Positions 16,625-25,381 of a DNA stretch of 64,000 nucleotides are shown here, one piece after another. This DNA is from Nodularia spumigena CCY9414 (GTDB lineage: Bacteria > Cyanobacteriota > Cyanobacteriia > Cyanobacteriales > Nostocaceae), in assembly GCF_000340565.2 (NCBI RefSeq), contig NZ_CP007203.1, positions 1,823,545-1,887,544 on the forward strand, in the 5' to 3' direction. The notes below the pieces were generated by a model. That model was not told the DNA's origin. It ran no database searches and saw only the letters and a list, made by a program, of their open reading frames with translations. Each line of letters starts with the position of its first letter. The first letter of the stretch is position 1. The position numbers and the translations under genes were made by a program.

Positions 16625-17599
16625 ATGAGTCTAAGCCAAAAAAGCTTATTAAGTGCTGGCGCAGCATTAATAGCACTAATGGGTGTAGCAGTTACCACTG
16701 TTACTGGAATCCAAGCGACAACAGCTAATTCCGTTTCTAATCAGCAAGCACCGCGCTTAATCGCAAGCAAACTGAGAAATTTAACCATAGTTTTTCCTAG
16801 TCGTGCTGATTCAACAGATTTGCAATCTAAGGCAAATGCTGTAGCCACTTTTTTAACTAAAGAAATGGGAATACCTGTCAAAGCACAGATAGGTGATGAT
16901 ACAGCTGCGGTGGAAGCTTTGAGAGCAAATCGGGCTGAGGTAGCTTTTTTAAGCAGTCGTCCAGCCTTGAAAGCTGAAGAATTGGCAAATGCTCGTTTGT
17001 ATCTAGCAGAGGTACGCGATAACTACTCCGGTAGATTTACTTATGATTCAATATTTGTTGTCCGCAACAATAGCCCCTTGAGGAGTGGAAGTAATGCCAA
17101 AACAACCCTAGAACAACTAAGAGGTAGAAGAATGGCATTTACATCTCCTACTTCAGGCTCTGGGTTTATTTTTCCTGTGAGTGAATTAGTAAAACAGGGA
17201 TTTGTCCCCAATCGCGATCGCGTTGATACTTTCTTTGGTCAAGTTGCTTATGGTGGTAGCTACAGCAAAGCCTTACAAGCGGTAGTGCGCGGTCAAGCAG
17301 AAGTAGCTGCTGTTTCAGAATATGCTCTGTTACCACCTTATATTACAGAAGAAGAAAGGAAACAGTTGCGAGTCCTGTATAAAATTTCTGGTGTACCTGC
17401 TCATGGTATCGTCATTGATGATAAAGTTCCCGCAGATCAAAGAGAAAAATTGATTAACGCTCTACTTAAGTTAAATCAATCAGAAAATAACCAACTGTTA
17501 CGTGGCTTGTATAACTCTACCGAATTGGTGAGAGTGGATCACAATCGTCACCTATCACCAGTTCGTCAAGCTCTCCAGCGTGTGGGGATGGAACCTTAG
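16625..17599 (+). CDS. phnD: Phosphate/phosphite/phosphonate ABC transporter substrate-binding protein
   Basis: This PhnD-like periplasmic protein of 324 residues starts at ATG 16625, preceded by AGAGGGG at good spacing. The in-frame TTG at 16595 would add residues before a good signal peptide (LLSAGAALIALMGVAVTTVTG). The mature part has the type 2 periplasmic fold signature, with LTIVFPSRADSTDLQSKA, FLSSRPAL, FTSPTSGSGFIFPVSELVKQG and GSYSKALQAVVRGQAEVAA. The ATPase and permease genes follow, separated by a MITE. The ligand could be phosphite, phosphonate or phosphate. Control by Pi starvation is plausible but I could not confirm a Pho box. Confidence 0.87.
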   Translation: MSLSQKSLLSAGAALIALMGVAVTTVTGIQATTANSVSNQQAPRLIASKLRNLTIVFPSRADSTDLQSKANAVATFLTKEMGIPVKAQIGDDTAAVEALRANRAEVAFLSSRPALKAEELANARLYLAEVRDNYSGRFTYDSIFVVRNNSPLRSGSNAKTTLEQLRGRRMAFTSPTSGSGFIFPVSELVKQGFVPNRDRVDTFFGQVAYGGSYSKALQAVVRGQAEVAAVSEYALLPPYITEEERKQLRVLYKISGVPAHGIVIDDKVPADQREKLINALLKLNQSENNQLLRGLYNSTELVRVDHNRHLSPVRQALQRVGMEP

Positions 17600-17653
17600 A
17601 ATTATTCCTGTATACGTAGGGGTAGGATAGAATTTTTGCTAAACCTGCCCTTA

Positions 17654-17846
17654 GAGGGTGTTTGAAAAGTGGTTGTCTGTGATTTTAGGCACTCGCAGAT
17701 CCCCCCTAGCCCCCCTTTTCAAGGGGGGAATTAGAATCAAAGTCCCCCTTCTTCTACGCCGAAGGCGCATCCCCGAAGGGGTTTAGGGGGATTTAGGGGG
17801 ATCTAGAATGTTTTGCTACCAACAATAGGACTTTTAAAACATCCTC
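17654..17846. mobile_element. MITE-like element with GAGGGTGTTTGAAAAGT ends (copy 1 of 2)
   Basis: The 193-bp element has imperfect inverted termini (GAGGGTGTTTGAAAAGT and ACTTTTAAAACATCCTC) and is flanked by TTA on both sides, a 3-bp target duplication. Its interior has CCCCCTTTTCAAGGGGGG and, relative to the second copy at 60896, an extra palindromic insert around CTACGCCGAAGGCGCATCCC. TNA duplications are typical of the IS5/IS1031 group. It separates phnD from phnC. Confidence 0.8.
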
Positions 17847-17922
17847 TTACAAGAGTTATGATTATTATTCTGAACTCTTAACTTTTATATCTGTAAATTG
17901 ATCAAATTGACCGAGGCAAAGG

Positions 17923-18666
17923 ATGAGTGATTACGTAATTGAATGTCACAACTTAGAGACGGCTTATGTTGGCTCTTTGAATCGTCCGATCCTCAACAAT
18001 ATTAACTGTCAAATTAAGCAAGGTGAATTTGTTGTACTGCTAGGACTCAATGGTGCTGGTAAATCTACATTACTGCGATCGCTTGTAGGATTAGTACCAT
18101 TAGTCAGGGGAGAAGTTTGCATTAATGGCGTGGCCATAAATAACCGCACACTTCCCCAAATACGCCGTGATCTAGGAATGTTATTTCAAGGCGGTGGGTT
18201 AATTCCCCAGTTATCAGCAATTGAAAATGTATTATGCGGTAGGCTTGGCACAAGAACAACTTGGCAAACACTATTCGGCTTTCCTAAACGCGATCGCCTC
18301 CTAGCATTAGAATTACTCGAACAGTTGGGTTTAAGAGACTTAGCCTATCAAAAGACTAGCAAACTTAGTGGTGGTCAGCAACAAAGAGTAGCGATCGCTC
18401 GTGCTTTAATTCAATCACCAAAAGTCCTTCTAGCAGACGAACCCACCACCGGCTTAGATGTTATGGCTACCCAACAAGTAATGGAAGCTTTAGCCAAATT
18501 ACACACCGAGCAAGGTATGACCATTGTCACAGTTCTACACGACTTAGGAATAGCCGCCAAATATGCCCAACGTGCGATCGTTCTCGATTCCGGGTGCATC
18601 GTTTACGAGGGACCTTGCGATAACTTGCAAGCCCAATTTGTGGTCAATAGTCAAAGCCCACACTAA
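17923..18666 (+). CDS. phnC: Phosphonate-type ABC transporter ATP-binding protein
   Basis: The 247-residue ATPase has Walker A GLNGAGKSTLLR, a Q-loop FQGGGLIPQLS, signature LSGGQQQRVAIAR, Walker B VLLADEPTTGLD and switch His in VTVLHDLG. The PhnC subgroup is supported by the genes around it (phnD upstream, phnE 33 bp downstream). It should couple ATP hydrolysis to import of the PhnD ligand at the inner membrane. Start ATG 17923 follows GAGGCAAAGG. Its own promoter may lie in or beside the MITE that separates it from phnD. Confidence 0.88.
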   Translation: MSDYVIECHNLETAYVGSLNRPILNNINCQIKQGEFVVLLGLNGAGKSTLLRSLVGLVPLVRGEVCINGVAINNRTLPQIRRDLGMLFQGGGLIPQLSAIENVLCGRLGTRTTWQTLFGFPKRDRLLALELLEQLGLRDLAYQKTSKLSGGQQQRVAIARALIQSPKVLLADEPTTGLDVMATQQVMEALAKLHTEQGMTIVTVLHDLGIAAKYAQRAIVLDSGCIVYEGPCDNLQAQFVVNSQSPH

Positions 18667-18699
18667 TTAAATAAATTTATTTGCACCGACCTACTGATA

Positions 18700-19494
18700 A
18701 TGAGTTATCTACCAATTTCTAAATTTCTCCGCCGTTACTCTTGGGTAAGTCCCTTAGTCATTTTATTAATTGTTGTTATAATTTATGCTTGGGCTTTGCA
18801 AGGACTTCAGCTGAATTTTGAACTGCTGACATCTAGCGCCCCCTACATTGTTGATTTTATTTCCCGCTTATTTCCTCCCGATTTTAGAGTTCTTGATATT
18901 GCCATCAAAGCACTGATTGAAACTGTACAGATGTCTCTTTGGGGAACAACCATTGGGGCGATTATCTCTGTACCCATAGCAGTTGCTAGCGCCCGTAATG
19001 TTGCTCCTACTTGGCTGCAATGGCTAGCTAATTTGCTGCAAAATGCTGTGCGTTCTGTCCCTTCAATTATTTTAGGACTAATTTTCGTTGCCGCCACAGG
19101 TTTAGGCGCACCAGCAGGCACTCTGGCTTTAAGTATATATACTATCGGCTATCTAGCCAAGTTTTATCAACAAGCCATTGAAGCAGTTGAGCCTCGCTCT
19201 TTAGAATCTTTAGAAGTTATAGGCGCATCTCGACTCCAAATTGCTCAGTATGGAATTTTACCGCAAGTGCTACCCCTGAGTTTAGGTTACACCTTATGGA
19301 TGTTTGAATACAATATTCGTGCTGCTTCTGTGTTGGGTGTAGTAGGTGCAGGAGGTATTGGTTTTCAGTTAAAAAGTTATATTGATGGGTTTGAATATAA
19401 CAAAGCCACAACCATGATGTTAGTACTTTTAGTAGTAGTAACAGTGATAGATGGTTTCAGCAGCAAGTTGCGTCGCCGCCTTGAGTCAATTTAA
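18700..19494 (+). CDS. phnE: Phosphonate-type ABC transporter permease
   Basis: This 264-residue protein has about six membrane spans and the binding-protein-dependent permease EAA loop (SLESLEVIGASRLQIAQYGILPQV, split by the conserved Gly). PhnE-like features include the first span near 15-33, the segment RNVAPTWLQWLANLLQNAVRS and the C-terminal GAGGIGFQLKSYIDGFEYNKA. It follows phnC by 33 bp. Its stop codon overlaps the stop region of the convergent mdh by 9 bp (19486-19494). With phnD and phnC it makes a complete importer. Confidence 0.9.
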   Translation: MSYLPISKFLRRYSWVSPLVILLIVVIIYAWALQGLQLNFELLTSSAPYIVDFISRLFPPDFRVLDIAIKALIETVQMSLWGTTIGAIISVPIAVASARNVAPTWLQWLANLLQNAVRSVPSIILGLIFVAATGLGAPAGTLALSIYTIGYLAKFYQQAIEAVEPRSLESLEVIGASRLQIAQYGILPQVLPLSLGYTLWMFEYNIRAASVLGVVGAGGIGFQLKSYIDGFEYNKATTMMLVLLVVVTVIDGFSSKLRRRLESI

Positions 19495-20442
19495 AATTTC
19501 CAGCGCCCGATTAATATTATCCCGCACAGATTGCGCCGAAATCTGCAAAGCTTCTCTTTCTCCATCAGTGAGAGACAATTCCAAAATCTTCTCAACTCCA
19601 CCGCAACCCAAACGACAGGGAACGCCAATCACAATATCATCTAAACCATATTCACCCTGTAAATAAGTCGCCACAGGTAACAACCGCGACTGATTCAACA
19701 AAATTGATTCCACCATCACACTCGCAGCCGAAGCAGGGGCAAAAAATGCCCCACCAGTCCGCATCAATTCCACAATTTCCGCGCCCCCGTTGCGGGTTCT
19801 CTCTACCAAACGAGCAATTGTGGCTGAATCGAGTAATTCTGTAATGGGAATGCCGTTAACCGTCGCATAACGCGACAAAGGAACCATTAAATCACCGTGG
19901 CTACCTAATACCATCGCCTTGACATCAGCCGGTAATACCCCTAATTCTAAAGCAATAAAAGTTTCAAATCGGGCTGAGTCCAACACCCCAGCCATACCCA
20001 TAACTCGGTGACGTGGTAAACCTGTCGCTTCCCAAGCTAAATAAGTCATCACATCTAAGGGATTAGTGACTACTATAAAAATAGCATTGGGAGAATAGGC
20101 GATCGCACTCTTAGCAGCGTCTACTACAATTTTGGTATTAATTTTCAGCAAATCATCCCGACTCATCCCAGGTTTGCGAGGAATACCCGCAGTAATTACC
20201 ACAATTTCGGAATCAGTTGTATCAGCATAATTATTCGTCCCCATAATCTGCCGATGATGTAACTCAATACCCCTAGCCTCCATCAAATCCAATGCTAAAC
20301 CTTGAGGCATTCCCTCCACAATATCCAGCAACACCACATCTGCAAGATTTTTCTCAGCCACGCGTTGGGCGAGACTACTACCAACCTTACCAGCACCAAC
20401 GATGGTGACACGAGGTGAACGGCATAGAATAGAAGAAATCAT
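19486..20442 (-). CDS. mdh: Malate dehydrogenase (LDH-like, NAD-dependent)
   Basis: The 318-residue enzyme has the nucleotide-binding TIVGAGKVGSS, Asp40 at the end of the second beta strand (NAD preference) and substrate-loop GIPRKPGMSR, where Arg89 favours malate. NPLDVMTY and catalytic His182 in GSHGD follow. It oxidises malate to oxaloacetate in the cytoplasm. The start MISSILCRSPRVTIVG is plausible; the internal ATGs lie too far inside. It converges on phnE with a 9-bp overlap. A stop-interrupted partial copy of its 3' half lies at 15589-16036. Confidence 0.95.
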   Translation of the reverse strand: MISSILCRSPRVTIVGAGKVGSSLAQRVAEKNLADVVLLDIVEGMPQGLALDLMEARGIELHHRQIMGTNNYADTTDSEIVVITAGIPRKPGMSRDDLLKINTKIVVDAAKSAIAYSPNAIFIVVTNPLDVMTYLAWEATGLPRHRVMGMAGVLDSARFETFIALELGVLPADVKAMVLGSHGDLMVPLSRYATVNGIPITELLDSATIARLVERTRNGGAEIVELMRTGGAFFAPASAASVMVESILLNQSRLLPVATYLQGEYGLDDIVIGVPCRLGCGGVEKILELSLTDGEREALQISAQSVRDNINRALEILN

Positions 20443-20556
20443 AATAATTTGTAATTAAGAAAGTTAAACTCTATTGGCTTGAGCCAATTCTTGAAGCATC
20501 AGACATATTATAGATTAATATTACTTTGGCTAAATTATCAAAGGTAGGTAGTCAAA

Positions 20557-20753
20557 ATGAGTGCAGAACAAGACTTATTAACCAAGTGGCGTTCCCTTCC
20601 GCAAGACAAACAAGAGATGGTTTAGCCGCTATGGACGCGCTTCATGTAGCTGCGGCGTTGTCAGTTGGCGCAGAGGAATTTGTGACAAGGGAGAAAAAAA
20701 CCAAGCCGATGTTTAGAGTATCTAGTCTTAAAGTAGTTTCTATTTTTGATTAA
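20557..20753 (+). pseudogene. Fused remnant of a PIN-type toxin-antitoxin pair
   Basis: An ATG at 20557 opens a short antitoxin-like start (MSAEQDLLTKWRSLPQDKQE) that stops at once. In another frame the DNA continues as the end of a PIN-domain toxin (AAMDALHVAAALSVGAEEF, then KPMFRVSSLKVVSIFD), including the DALH motif. The middle of both genes is missing, so an internal deletion probably joined the 5' end of the antitoxin gene to the 3' end of the toxin gene. Confidence 0.6.
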
Positions 20754-20818
20754 TTGTTTTTGGTTGATATTCTAGACCAATAATAACTTAACCGTATTGG
20801 GTATAAAATAAAATATTG

Positions 20819-20843
20819 AAACCTGCCGAAGCAGGTTTTGTTT
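20819..20843. terminator. Stem-loop terminator between the toxin remnant and ndhO
   Basis: AAACCTGC-CGAA-GCAGGTTT is a perfect 8-bp stem with a 4-nt loop, followed by TGTTTG. It lies between converging genes and could serve both strands. Confidence 0.7.
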
Positions 20844-20870
20844 GTGTAGGTTCAGACCAAAATTTGAGAG

Positions 20871-21086
20871 TTAGTTAAATTCTTCAAGTTGATCTAAGCG
20901 TAACCAAATATTTGGTGTTGGCACTTTCCCGAATTTGACCAGAGCGTAATCACCTTTCATATCGACAATTTCGCCCTGGCTGTCAAACAAATAGGAAGGA
21001 AAGCGGGTATCACTGGCTTTTGCTTCCAGACTGTTTTCCAACTTCTCGCGGACAGCGCGAACCATGTCTCCCTTTTTGACTGCCAT
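20871..21086 (-). CDS. ndhO: NAD(P)H-quinone oxidoreductase subunit O
   Basis: NdhO is a small peripheral subunit of the cyanobacterial NDH-1 complex at the thylakoid, involved in cyclic electron flow and respiration. The 71-residue protein matches the family along its length: [19 protein letters not shown], then [21 protein letters not shown] and the end [16 protein letters not shown]. Size and start are typical. It is a single gene, with a stem-loop terminator between it and the upstream remnant. Confidence 0.93.
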   Translation of the reverse strand: MAVKKGDMVRAVREKLENSLEAKASDTRFPSYLFDSQGEIVDMKGDYALVKFGKVPTPNIWLRLDQLEEFN

Positions 21087-21175
21087 AAATTGCCTCTTGA
21101 ATTTGTGGATCGTTTTATGAGGATTTTAACTTGTAGCCAGATGCAATTTCACTTAAGAATATCTTGAACACAAAG

Positions 21176-21374
21176 GAACCTCTCCCTCCCAACCTCCCTC
21201 TCCTGCAAGGAAAGGGAGGAGCAACGGAAAATTCGGCTTTTTACTCCCCTCTCCGCGTCGGAGAGGGGTTGGGGGAGAGGTCAAAAAGACTTGTCGAACT
21301 CGCGTTAAGAATATCTTGGCGACAAAGGAACAAGGCAAATATTCCACTCCCCATTCCCCACTCCCCACTCCCCT
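21176..21374. repeat. G+C-rich dispersed repeats and CTCCCCA heptamers between ndhO and mutM
   Basis: Two CTCCC/GGGAG palindromic blocks (21180-21215; 21245-21280, with TCTCCGCGTCGGAGA) are followed by four CTCCCCA-type heptamers at 21347-21374 that run into the end of mutM. No gene is seen in this gap. Confidence 0.75.
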
Positions 21375-22216
21375 CAATGTTGACATTGGGGGCAGAAATG
21401 ACTAGAACGCCCGGCTAATTTAATGCGCTGTATGGGAGTACTGCAAACTCGGCAAGGTTCGCCACTGCGGTTATAAACCCAAGCCACACCGCCATAATTA
21501 CCGTTAACCCCCTGCACGTTGAGGAAGTTACTAAAGGTTGTACCCCCTGCGGCAATACTGGTTTCTAAGACTTGAATGATGGTTGTATGTAAACTCTGAA
21601 TTTGCTCTAACTGCAAATCTATACAGAGGGTAACTGGTAAAATTCCACTTTTAAATAATGCTTCGTCAGCATAAATATTACCTAATCCTGCCACCACTGA
21701 TTGATCTAATAGTGCGGTTTTGATGGGACGACGGCGATTTTGTAATTTACTGGCGAGATACTCAACGGTGAATTCTGGTGAAAAAGGGTCTACAGCCAGT
21801 TTTGCTAAACCAGTCATGATGGTTTCTACTGCGACTCCTGGGGGAACCCACCACATTTGACCGAAGGTGCGCTGGTCTACAAAGCGTAATTCTTGCTCGT
21901 CCCCAAAGAATAATCTTACCCTGGTGTGCTTGTGTAATGGTTCATTTTGATTTACCCACAGCAGTTGACCGGTCATTCGTAAATGAACACCCAGCCAGTG
22001 GGTTTGGGGTGAGGGTGTGAGTTCAGCTAAAAGATATTTACCACGACGATGCCAAGAAGCGATCGCACTGCCGATAATTTTAGGAGTAAACTTATCTACA
22101 GAAAGCGGGTAGGCGATGGTACGGTCTAGCAACACATCTCCACCCGTAATTTTTTGGTGCAGGGTCAATTGATTCAGACCCCTGCGGATTGTTTCGACTT
22201 CAGGCAGTTCAGGCAT
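21374..22216 (-). CDS. mutM: Formamidopyrimidine-DNA glycosylase
   Basis: Fpg/MutM excises oxidised purines such as 8-oxoguanine and nicks the abasic site. The 280-residue protein begins MPELPEVETI with the catalytic Pro2 and Glu3. It has the HLRMTGQLL segment, the H2TH region (GLGNIYADEALFKSGI) and a C-terminal zinc finger of four cysteines (CRVC near 256 and CPQC near 275). All catalytic elements are present. The start is fixed by the processed N-terminal Pro. The gene lies downstream of psaE on the same strand, with a hairpin repeat in the 90-bp gap. Confidence 0.95.
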   Translation of the reverse strand: MPELPEVETIRRGLNQLTLHQKITGGDVLLDRTIAYPLSVDKFTPKIIGSAIASWHRRGKYLLAELTPSPQTHWLGVHLRMTGQLLWVNQNEPLHKHTRVRLFFGDEQELRFVDQRTFGQMWWVPPGVAVETIMTGLAKLAVDPFSPEFTVEYLASKLQNRRRPIKTALLDQSVVAGLGNIYADEALFKSGILPVTLCIDLQLEQIQSLHTTIIQVLETSIAAGGTTFSNFLNVQGVNGNYGGVAWVYNRSGEPCRVCSTPIQRIKLAGRSSHFCPQCQH

Positions 22217-22256
22217 TTAAGCTGATTAAACAGGCAAGTTTTAGGTAATGGATGAT

Positions 22257-22287
22257 GGTGGGTTAAGGATTATCGTCCTAACCCACC
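22257..22287. repeat. GGTGGGTTA...TAACCCACC dispersed hairpin
   Basis: GGTGGGTTAAGGA and TCCTAACCCACC pair around TTATCG between psaE and mutM. Related palindromes lie near 39239-39266 and 43361-43388. It lacks a T-run, so it is more likely a dispersed repeat than a terminator. Confidence 0.65.
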
Positions 22288-22306
22288 CTACAAGTGCTAC
22301 AAGCGC

Positions 22307-22519
22307 TTATTTTTTCGCTTTCGCCTTTGGTGGTTCGACCTCAACTAATTCGTCTATGGCAAAGTTGTTGGTGTTGATACCAGAGTAGTTGACTTTATCA
22401 AACCGGACAATTGCTGCGTATTTGATGCCGCTTTGGTCGATAGTAGCCACAGTGCCTACTTCTTGAAACCAGTAGGATTCGGGGCGGAGAATACGTACTT
22501 TAGAACCACGTTGAACCAT
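22307..22519 (-). CDS. psaE: Photosystem I reaction centre subunit IV
   Basis: PsaE is a stromal (cytoplasmic) subunit of photosystem I that helps ferredoxin docking and cyclic electron transport. The 70-residue protein shows the SH3-like family sequence: [51 protein letters not shown] and an acidic-to-basic tail ending KAKAKK. Length is typical. It is a single minus-strand gene with 244 bp of non-coding DNA upstream, in which I see no recognisable element. Confidence 0.97.
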   Translation of the reverse strand: MVQRGSKVRILRPESYWFQEVGTVATIDQSGIKYAAIVRFDKVNYSGINTNNFAIDELVEVEPPKAKAKK

Positions 22520-22763
22520 GAGTATCTTCCCTTTTAATTATTGATTGCCAATATATGGGGCTAATTGATTTCACTTTACATCGTCTAGGTCTCGCCTAGA
22601 GGCTTTGTTAAGTTATTTATCTGATACCATGATCCTGCCTGATCTCTTCCTTTGAGGACTTACTAATTGCAAAACCCAAATTTAATATAGGTGTCACACC
22701 CCCCTTGACAAAAGCGAGATGATAGCGTAATTTCATTCGGATAATACACCAATTAAAGAAAAT

Positions 22764-23348
22764 TTATGTTTTACTCAAAACAAACACGCTACCCTCGTTA
22801 CCCCTGCCTATTCGCAAATCGCTGTCTATATAAGTGATGTCCAACCAGCCTTGCTGTTTATCACTGTTTAAGGGTGTATCAATAGCCGGAAATTTTTTAC
22901 CAGACTCAATTTGCTGGATAAATTCGGCGGGCGATTTGTAATCTATTAAACGTTTTAAACCCAGAATTGAGCGCTGAAATTTTACTTGGACACGTCTTTC
23001 GGAAACTGGTTCAAATTTCGCAGCTACACTAACTAATCCTTCGAGATAAGGTAAGCCATAAATCTCGGCTATGTTATAAACGCTGGTAGTGTTGACCCGG
23101 ATACACTGATAAATTTGACCAAGTTTACATAAGGGGATGCGATCTAGGTTTAAAAGTGCTTTGCTGCTGGTATATATTAAGCGCCAATCACCATCGAGCA
23201 AATTGCTCGCTTCTAGGGGACGAGGCGTAGGATTCAAGTCTTCCAGGTTAGCGATCGCCGCTAAGATAGCCTGTTTTTGTGGTTCACTGGCGAGTAAACC
23301 GCGATTTGTCCCAGCGATCGCATCAATGAGATTTGCTTTACCGATCAT
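22764..23348 (-). CDS. PAP/fibrillin family lipid-associated protein
   Basis: The 194-residue protein matches the plastid-lipid-associated (fibrillin) family: NLLDGDWRLIYTSSKALLNLD near 46-66 and FEPVSERRVQVKFQRSILGL in the middle. The C-terminal LDITYIDSDLRIGRGNEGSVFVL is the most conserved part. These lipocalin-like proteins associate with thylakoid membranes or plastoglobule-like bodies; the ligand is not known. The start MIGKANLIDAIA is typical. It is a single gene. Confidence 0.87.
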   Translation of the reverse strand: MIGKANLIDAIAGTNRGLLASEPQKQAILAAIANLEDLNPTPRPLEASNLLDGDWRLIYTSSKALLNLDRIPLCKLGQIYQCIRVNTTSVYNIAEIYGLPYLEGLVSVAAKFEPVSERRVQVKFQRSILGLKRLIDYKSPAEFIQQIESGKKFPAIDTPLNSDKQQGWLDITYIDSDLRIGRGNEGSVFVLSKT

Positions 23349-23578
23349 CGTCTGTCACCTCAAAAATCATCTACCTGAACTCGATTTTAATGTCATATGT
23401 ATAGAGGCTTACAAAACACTAATAATTTATTGGAGGTTGTTTTACCACTATTAAATAAAATATTTCTGTCAGTTTACGGATTTATTAATCAAGACATGAA
23501 TGGATAATTTAATTATCCCTTCTCAATGATAGACTTCTTAATGTCTAGTTACATGAACCTTTTTGTGTTTTCGTAGAT

Positions 23579-23818
23579 ATGTTGAATTCTCCTTTAAGTG
23601 AAGAACCCCGCAACCAACGCGCCCCAGTAATTCCATTAAAGCAAGAGTCCTCCATGATGGACTGGTTGCAAACTCAAGGTCGGCTGGTAGCGCGTAATAT
23701 TCAGGAAACAGAGTTTTCACAACAAGAAGCAGAAATATCGGAATTCTTGAGTTCAGAAGAAGGAATCGAGGATTACGATATGGATGATGACAGTGATGTG
23801 AGTATAGATGAAGATTAG
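23579..23818 (+). CDS. DUF3134 family protein
   Basis: A 79-residue soluble protein with the conserved cyanobacterial segment PRNQRAPVIPLKQESSMMDWL (about 10-30) and a strongly acidic tail (EDYDMDDDSDVSIDED). This is the DUF3134 pattern; function unknown. It lies 117 bp upstream of mraY on the same strand. No motif suggests catalysis. Confidence 0.8.
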   Translation: MLNSPLSEEPRNQRAPVIPLKQESSMMDWLQTQGRLVARNIQETEFSQQEAEISEFLSSEEGIEDYDMDDDSDVSIDED

Positions 23819-23935
23819 CCTATTGAGGCTGGGGACGATTACCGCAGCGCCAAGTTGATTTGATCTGTGCTGTATGAGGTAAGATCCATTGTCTTCATTG
23901 TGGAATTGTAAAAGTGTGGAGTGAAGGGAATTTTT

Positions 23936-25033
23936 GTGGACGCTAAATTATCTCCTAATCAAGGAACAAATATTTCGGGTATTACCTTAGCCTCTGGTTT
24001 AATGGTAGCCCTGAGTATAGTAGCATTGGCATTGGATTGGCTGGGTCATAGAATGCCCTGGCAAGGGATGTCACTGACATTACCATTCTTGGTGTGTGCG
24101 CTGAGTTCAGCCGCTCTGGGTTTTGTAATTATACCACTGCTGCAAGCGCTGAAAACTGGGCAAATCATCCGCGAAGATGGCCCCCAAGCCCATTTAAAAA
24201 AAGCTGGGACACCAACGATGGGGGGTATATTTTTCGTCCCGGTGGCTGTGGCGATCGCCTGTATATGTTCTCATTTTGCCACAGATGTACTTGCCGTCTC
24301 CGCTTTAACTCTCAGTTATGGATTTATCGGCTGGCTTGACGATTGGCAAATTTTGCGCCGCAAATCAAATAAAGGCATCTCCCCGAAGATGAAACTGGCG
24401 TTGCAAATTGGATTTGCAGCATTGTTTTGTCTATGGCTGATGACTACTCAGGATTCTAATATTACAAATATCGCTTTACCTGGGGTAAGCTTTGCCATAC
24501 CTTTAGGATTTTTATTCTGGCCTTTGGCTGGCTTTGTGCTAGTAGCAGAAAGTAACGCAACTAATTTAACTGACGGTATTGATGGTTTAGCAGCCGGAAC
24601 AGTGGCGATCGCCTTACTAGCGTTAGGTGCGATAATTGCCCCAGCTTACCCTGGATTGATGGTTTTTTGTGCTGCATTAAGTGGCGGTTGCTTAGGTTTC
24701 TTAGCCCATAACCGCAACCCAGCCCGTGTATTCATGGGTGATACTGGTTCCTTAGCACTGGGTGGGGCTTTAGCTGCTGTAGCATTATTGACTAATACTT
24801 TGGTCGCGCTGTTTATTCTCAGTGGGATTTTCTTTGTAGAAACCCTTTCTGTGATCGCCCAGGTAGGTTATTACAAAGCCACGAAGGGACCCGATGGTAA
24901 AGGTAAGCGTTTATTTAAAATGGCTCCTTTACACCATCATTTAGAATTGAGCGGCTGGTCAGAATTACAAGTAGTAGCTGTGTTTTACATAATCGCTGCT
25001 ATTTTAGCTGTCATTTGTTATGCGATCGCCTAG
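23936..25033 (+). CDS. mraY: Phospho-N-acetylmuramoyl-pentapeptide-transferase
   Basis: MraY transfers phospho-MurNAc-pentapeptide to undecaprenyl phosphate, making lipid I for peptidoglycan. The start was chosen as GTG 23936 because AAGGGAA lies 5 nt upstream and the product begins MDAKLSPNQG; a GTG at 23921 would add five residues. The 365-residue protein has about ten spans, KKAGTPTMGGIFFVPVA, the catalytic-loop NATNLTDGIDGLAAG with FMGDTGSLALGG, and the C-terminal FKMAPLHHHLELSGWSE. All signature loops are intact. Confidence 0.95.
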   Translation: MDAKLSPNQGTNISGITLASGLMVALSIVALALDWLGHRMPWQGMSLTLPFLVCALSSAALGFVIIPLLQALKTGQIIREDGPQAHLKKAGTPTMGGIFFVPVAVAIACICSHFATDVLAVSALTLSYGFIGWLDDWQILRRKSNKGISPKMKLALQIGFAALFCLWLMTTQDSNITNIALPGVSFAIPLGFLFWPLAGFVLVAESNATNLTDGIDGLAAGTVAIALLALGAIIAPAYPGLMVFCAALSGGCLGFLAHNRNPARVFMGDTGSLALGGALAAVALLTNTLVALFILSGIFFVETLSVIAQVGYYKATKGPDGKGKRLFKMAPLHHHLELSGWSELQVVAVFYIIAAILAVICYAIA

Positions 25034-25094
25034 CACTCCATAGCGATCGCACCTGTTTTAAATATTGCACTTTTGAAAACATAATTTAAAAATA

Positions 25095-25195
25095 TAGCAA
25101 CCGCCAAGGTGGTTAGGACATGGCAAAAGTCTCAAAGCCAGTCACAGCAAGTATTTCAATTTTGACTTTTGACTTTTGACTTTTGACTTTTGCTA
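25095..25195. mobile_element. MITE with TAGCAACCGCC...TTTTGCTA ends, flanked by TA
   Basis: The 101-bp element begins TAGCAACCGCCAAGG and ends CTTTTGCTA, with TA on each side. The right part has four GACTTTT heptamers. A reverse-oriented copy of 87 bp lies nested in another MITE at 60977-61063, which fixes the ends of the element. Confidence 0.85.
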
Positions 25196-25203
25196 TAACA
25201 CCC

Positions 25204-25380
25204 CACCCCTAACCCCTCCGGTGCAAGCGAGGAGGGGAACTGGATTTCCGCCGGGAAAGAATAGGGTAAAACTGAAGCCTCGCCTCAACCCAATTCGTTA
25301 AATATTTAATATTGTTCCTACTCCCTCTCCTTACCAAGGAGAGGGACAGGTTTTGCATAGCAAAACCAGGGTGAGGTTCT
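25204..25380. repeat. G+C-rich CTCCTT/AAGGAG palindromic repeats before moaB
   Basis: Two blocks of the dispersed type (CCCCTAACCCCTCC; CTCTCCTTACCAAGGAGAG) occupy the gap between mraY and moaB and end 2 bp before the moaB stop codon. A small hairpin, GGTTTTGCATAGCAAAACC, is embedded in the second block. Confidence 0.7.
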
Positions 25381-25381
25381 T

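Noticed and set aside
20526-20753. 75-residue plus-strand frame from 20526 as an intact gene
   Set aside because: Only its last 40 residues resemble a PIN toxin end. The first part is the antitoxin start read in the wrong frame, so it was annotated as a fused remnant.
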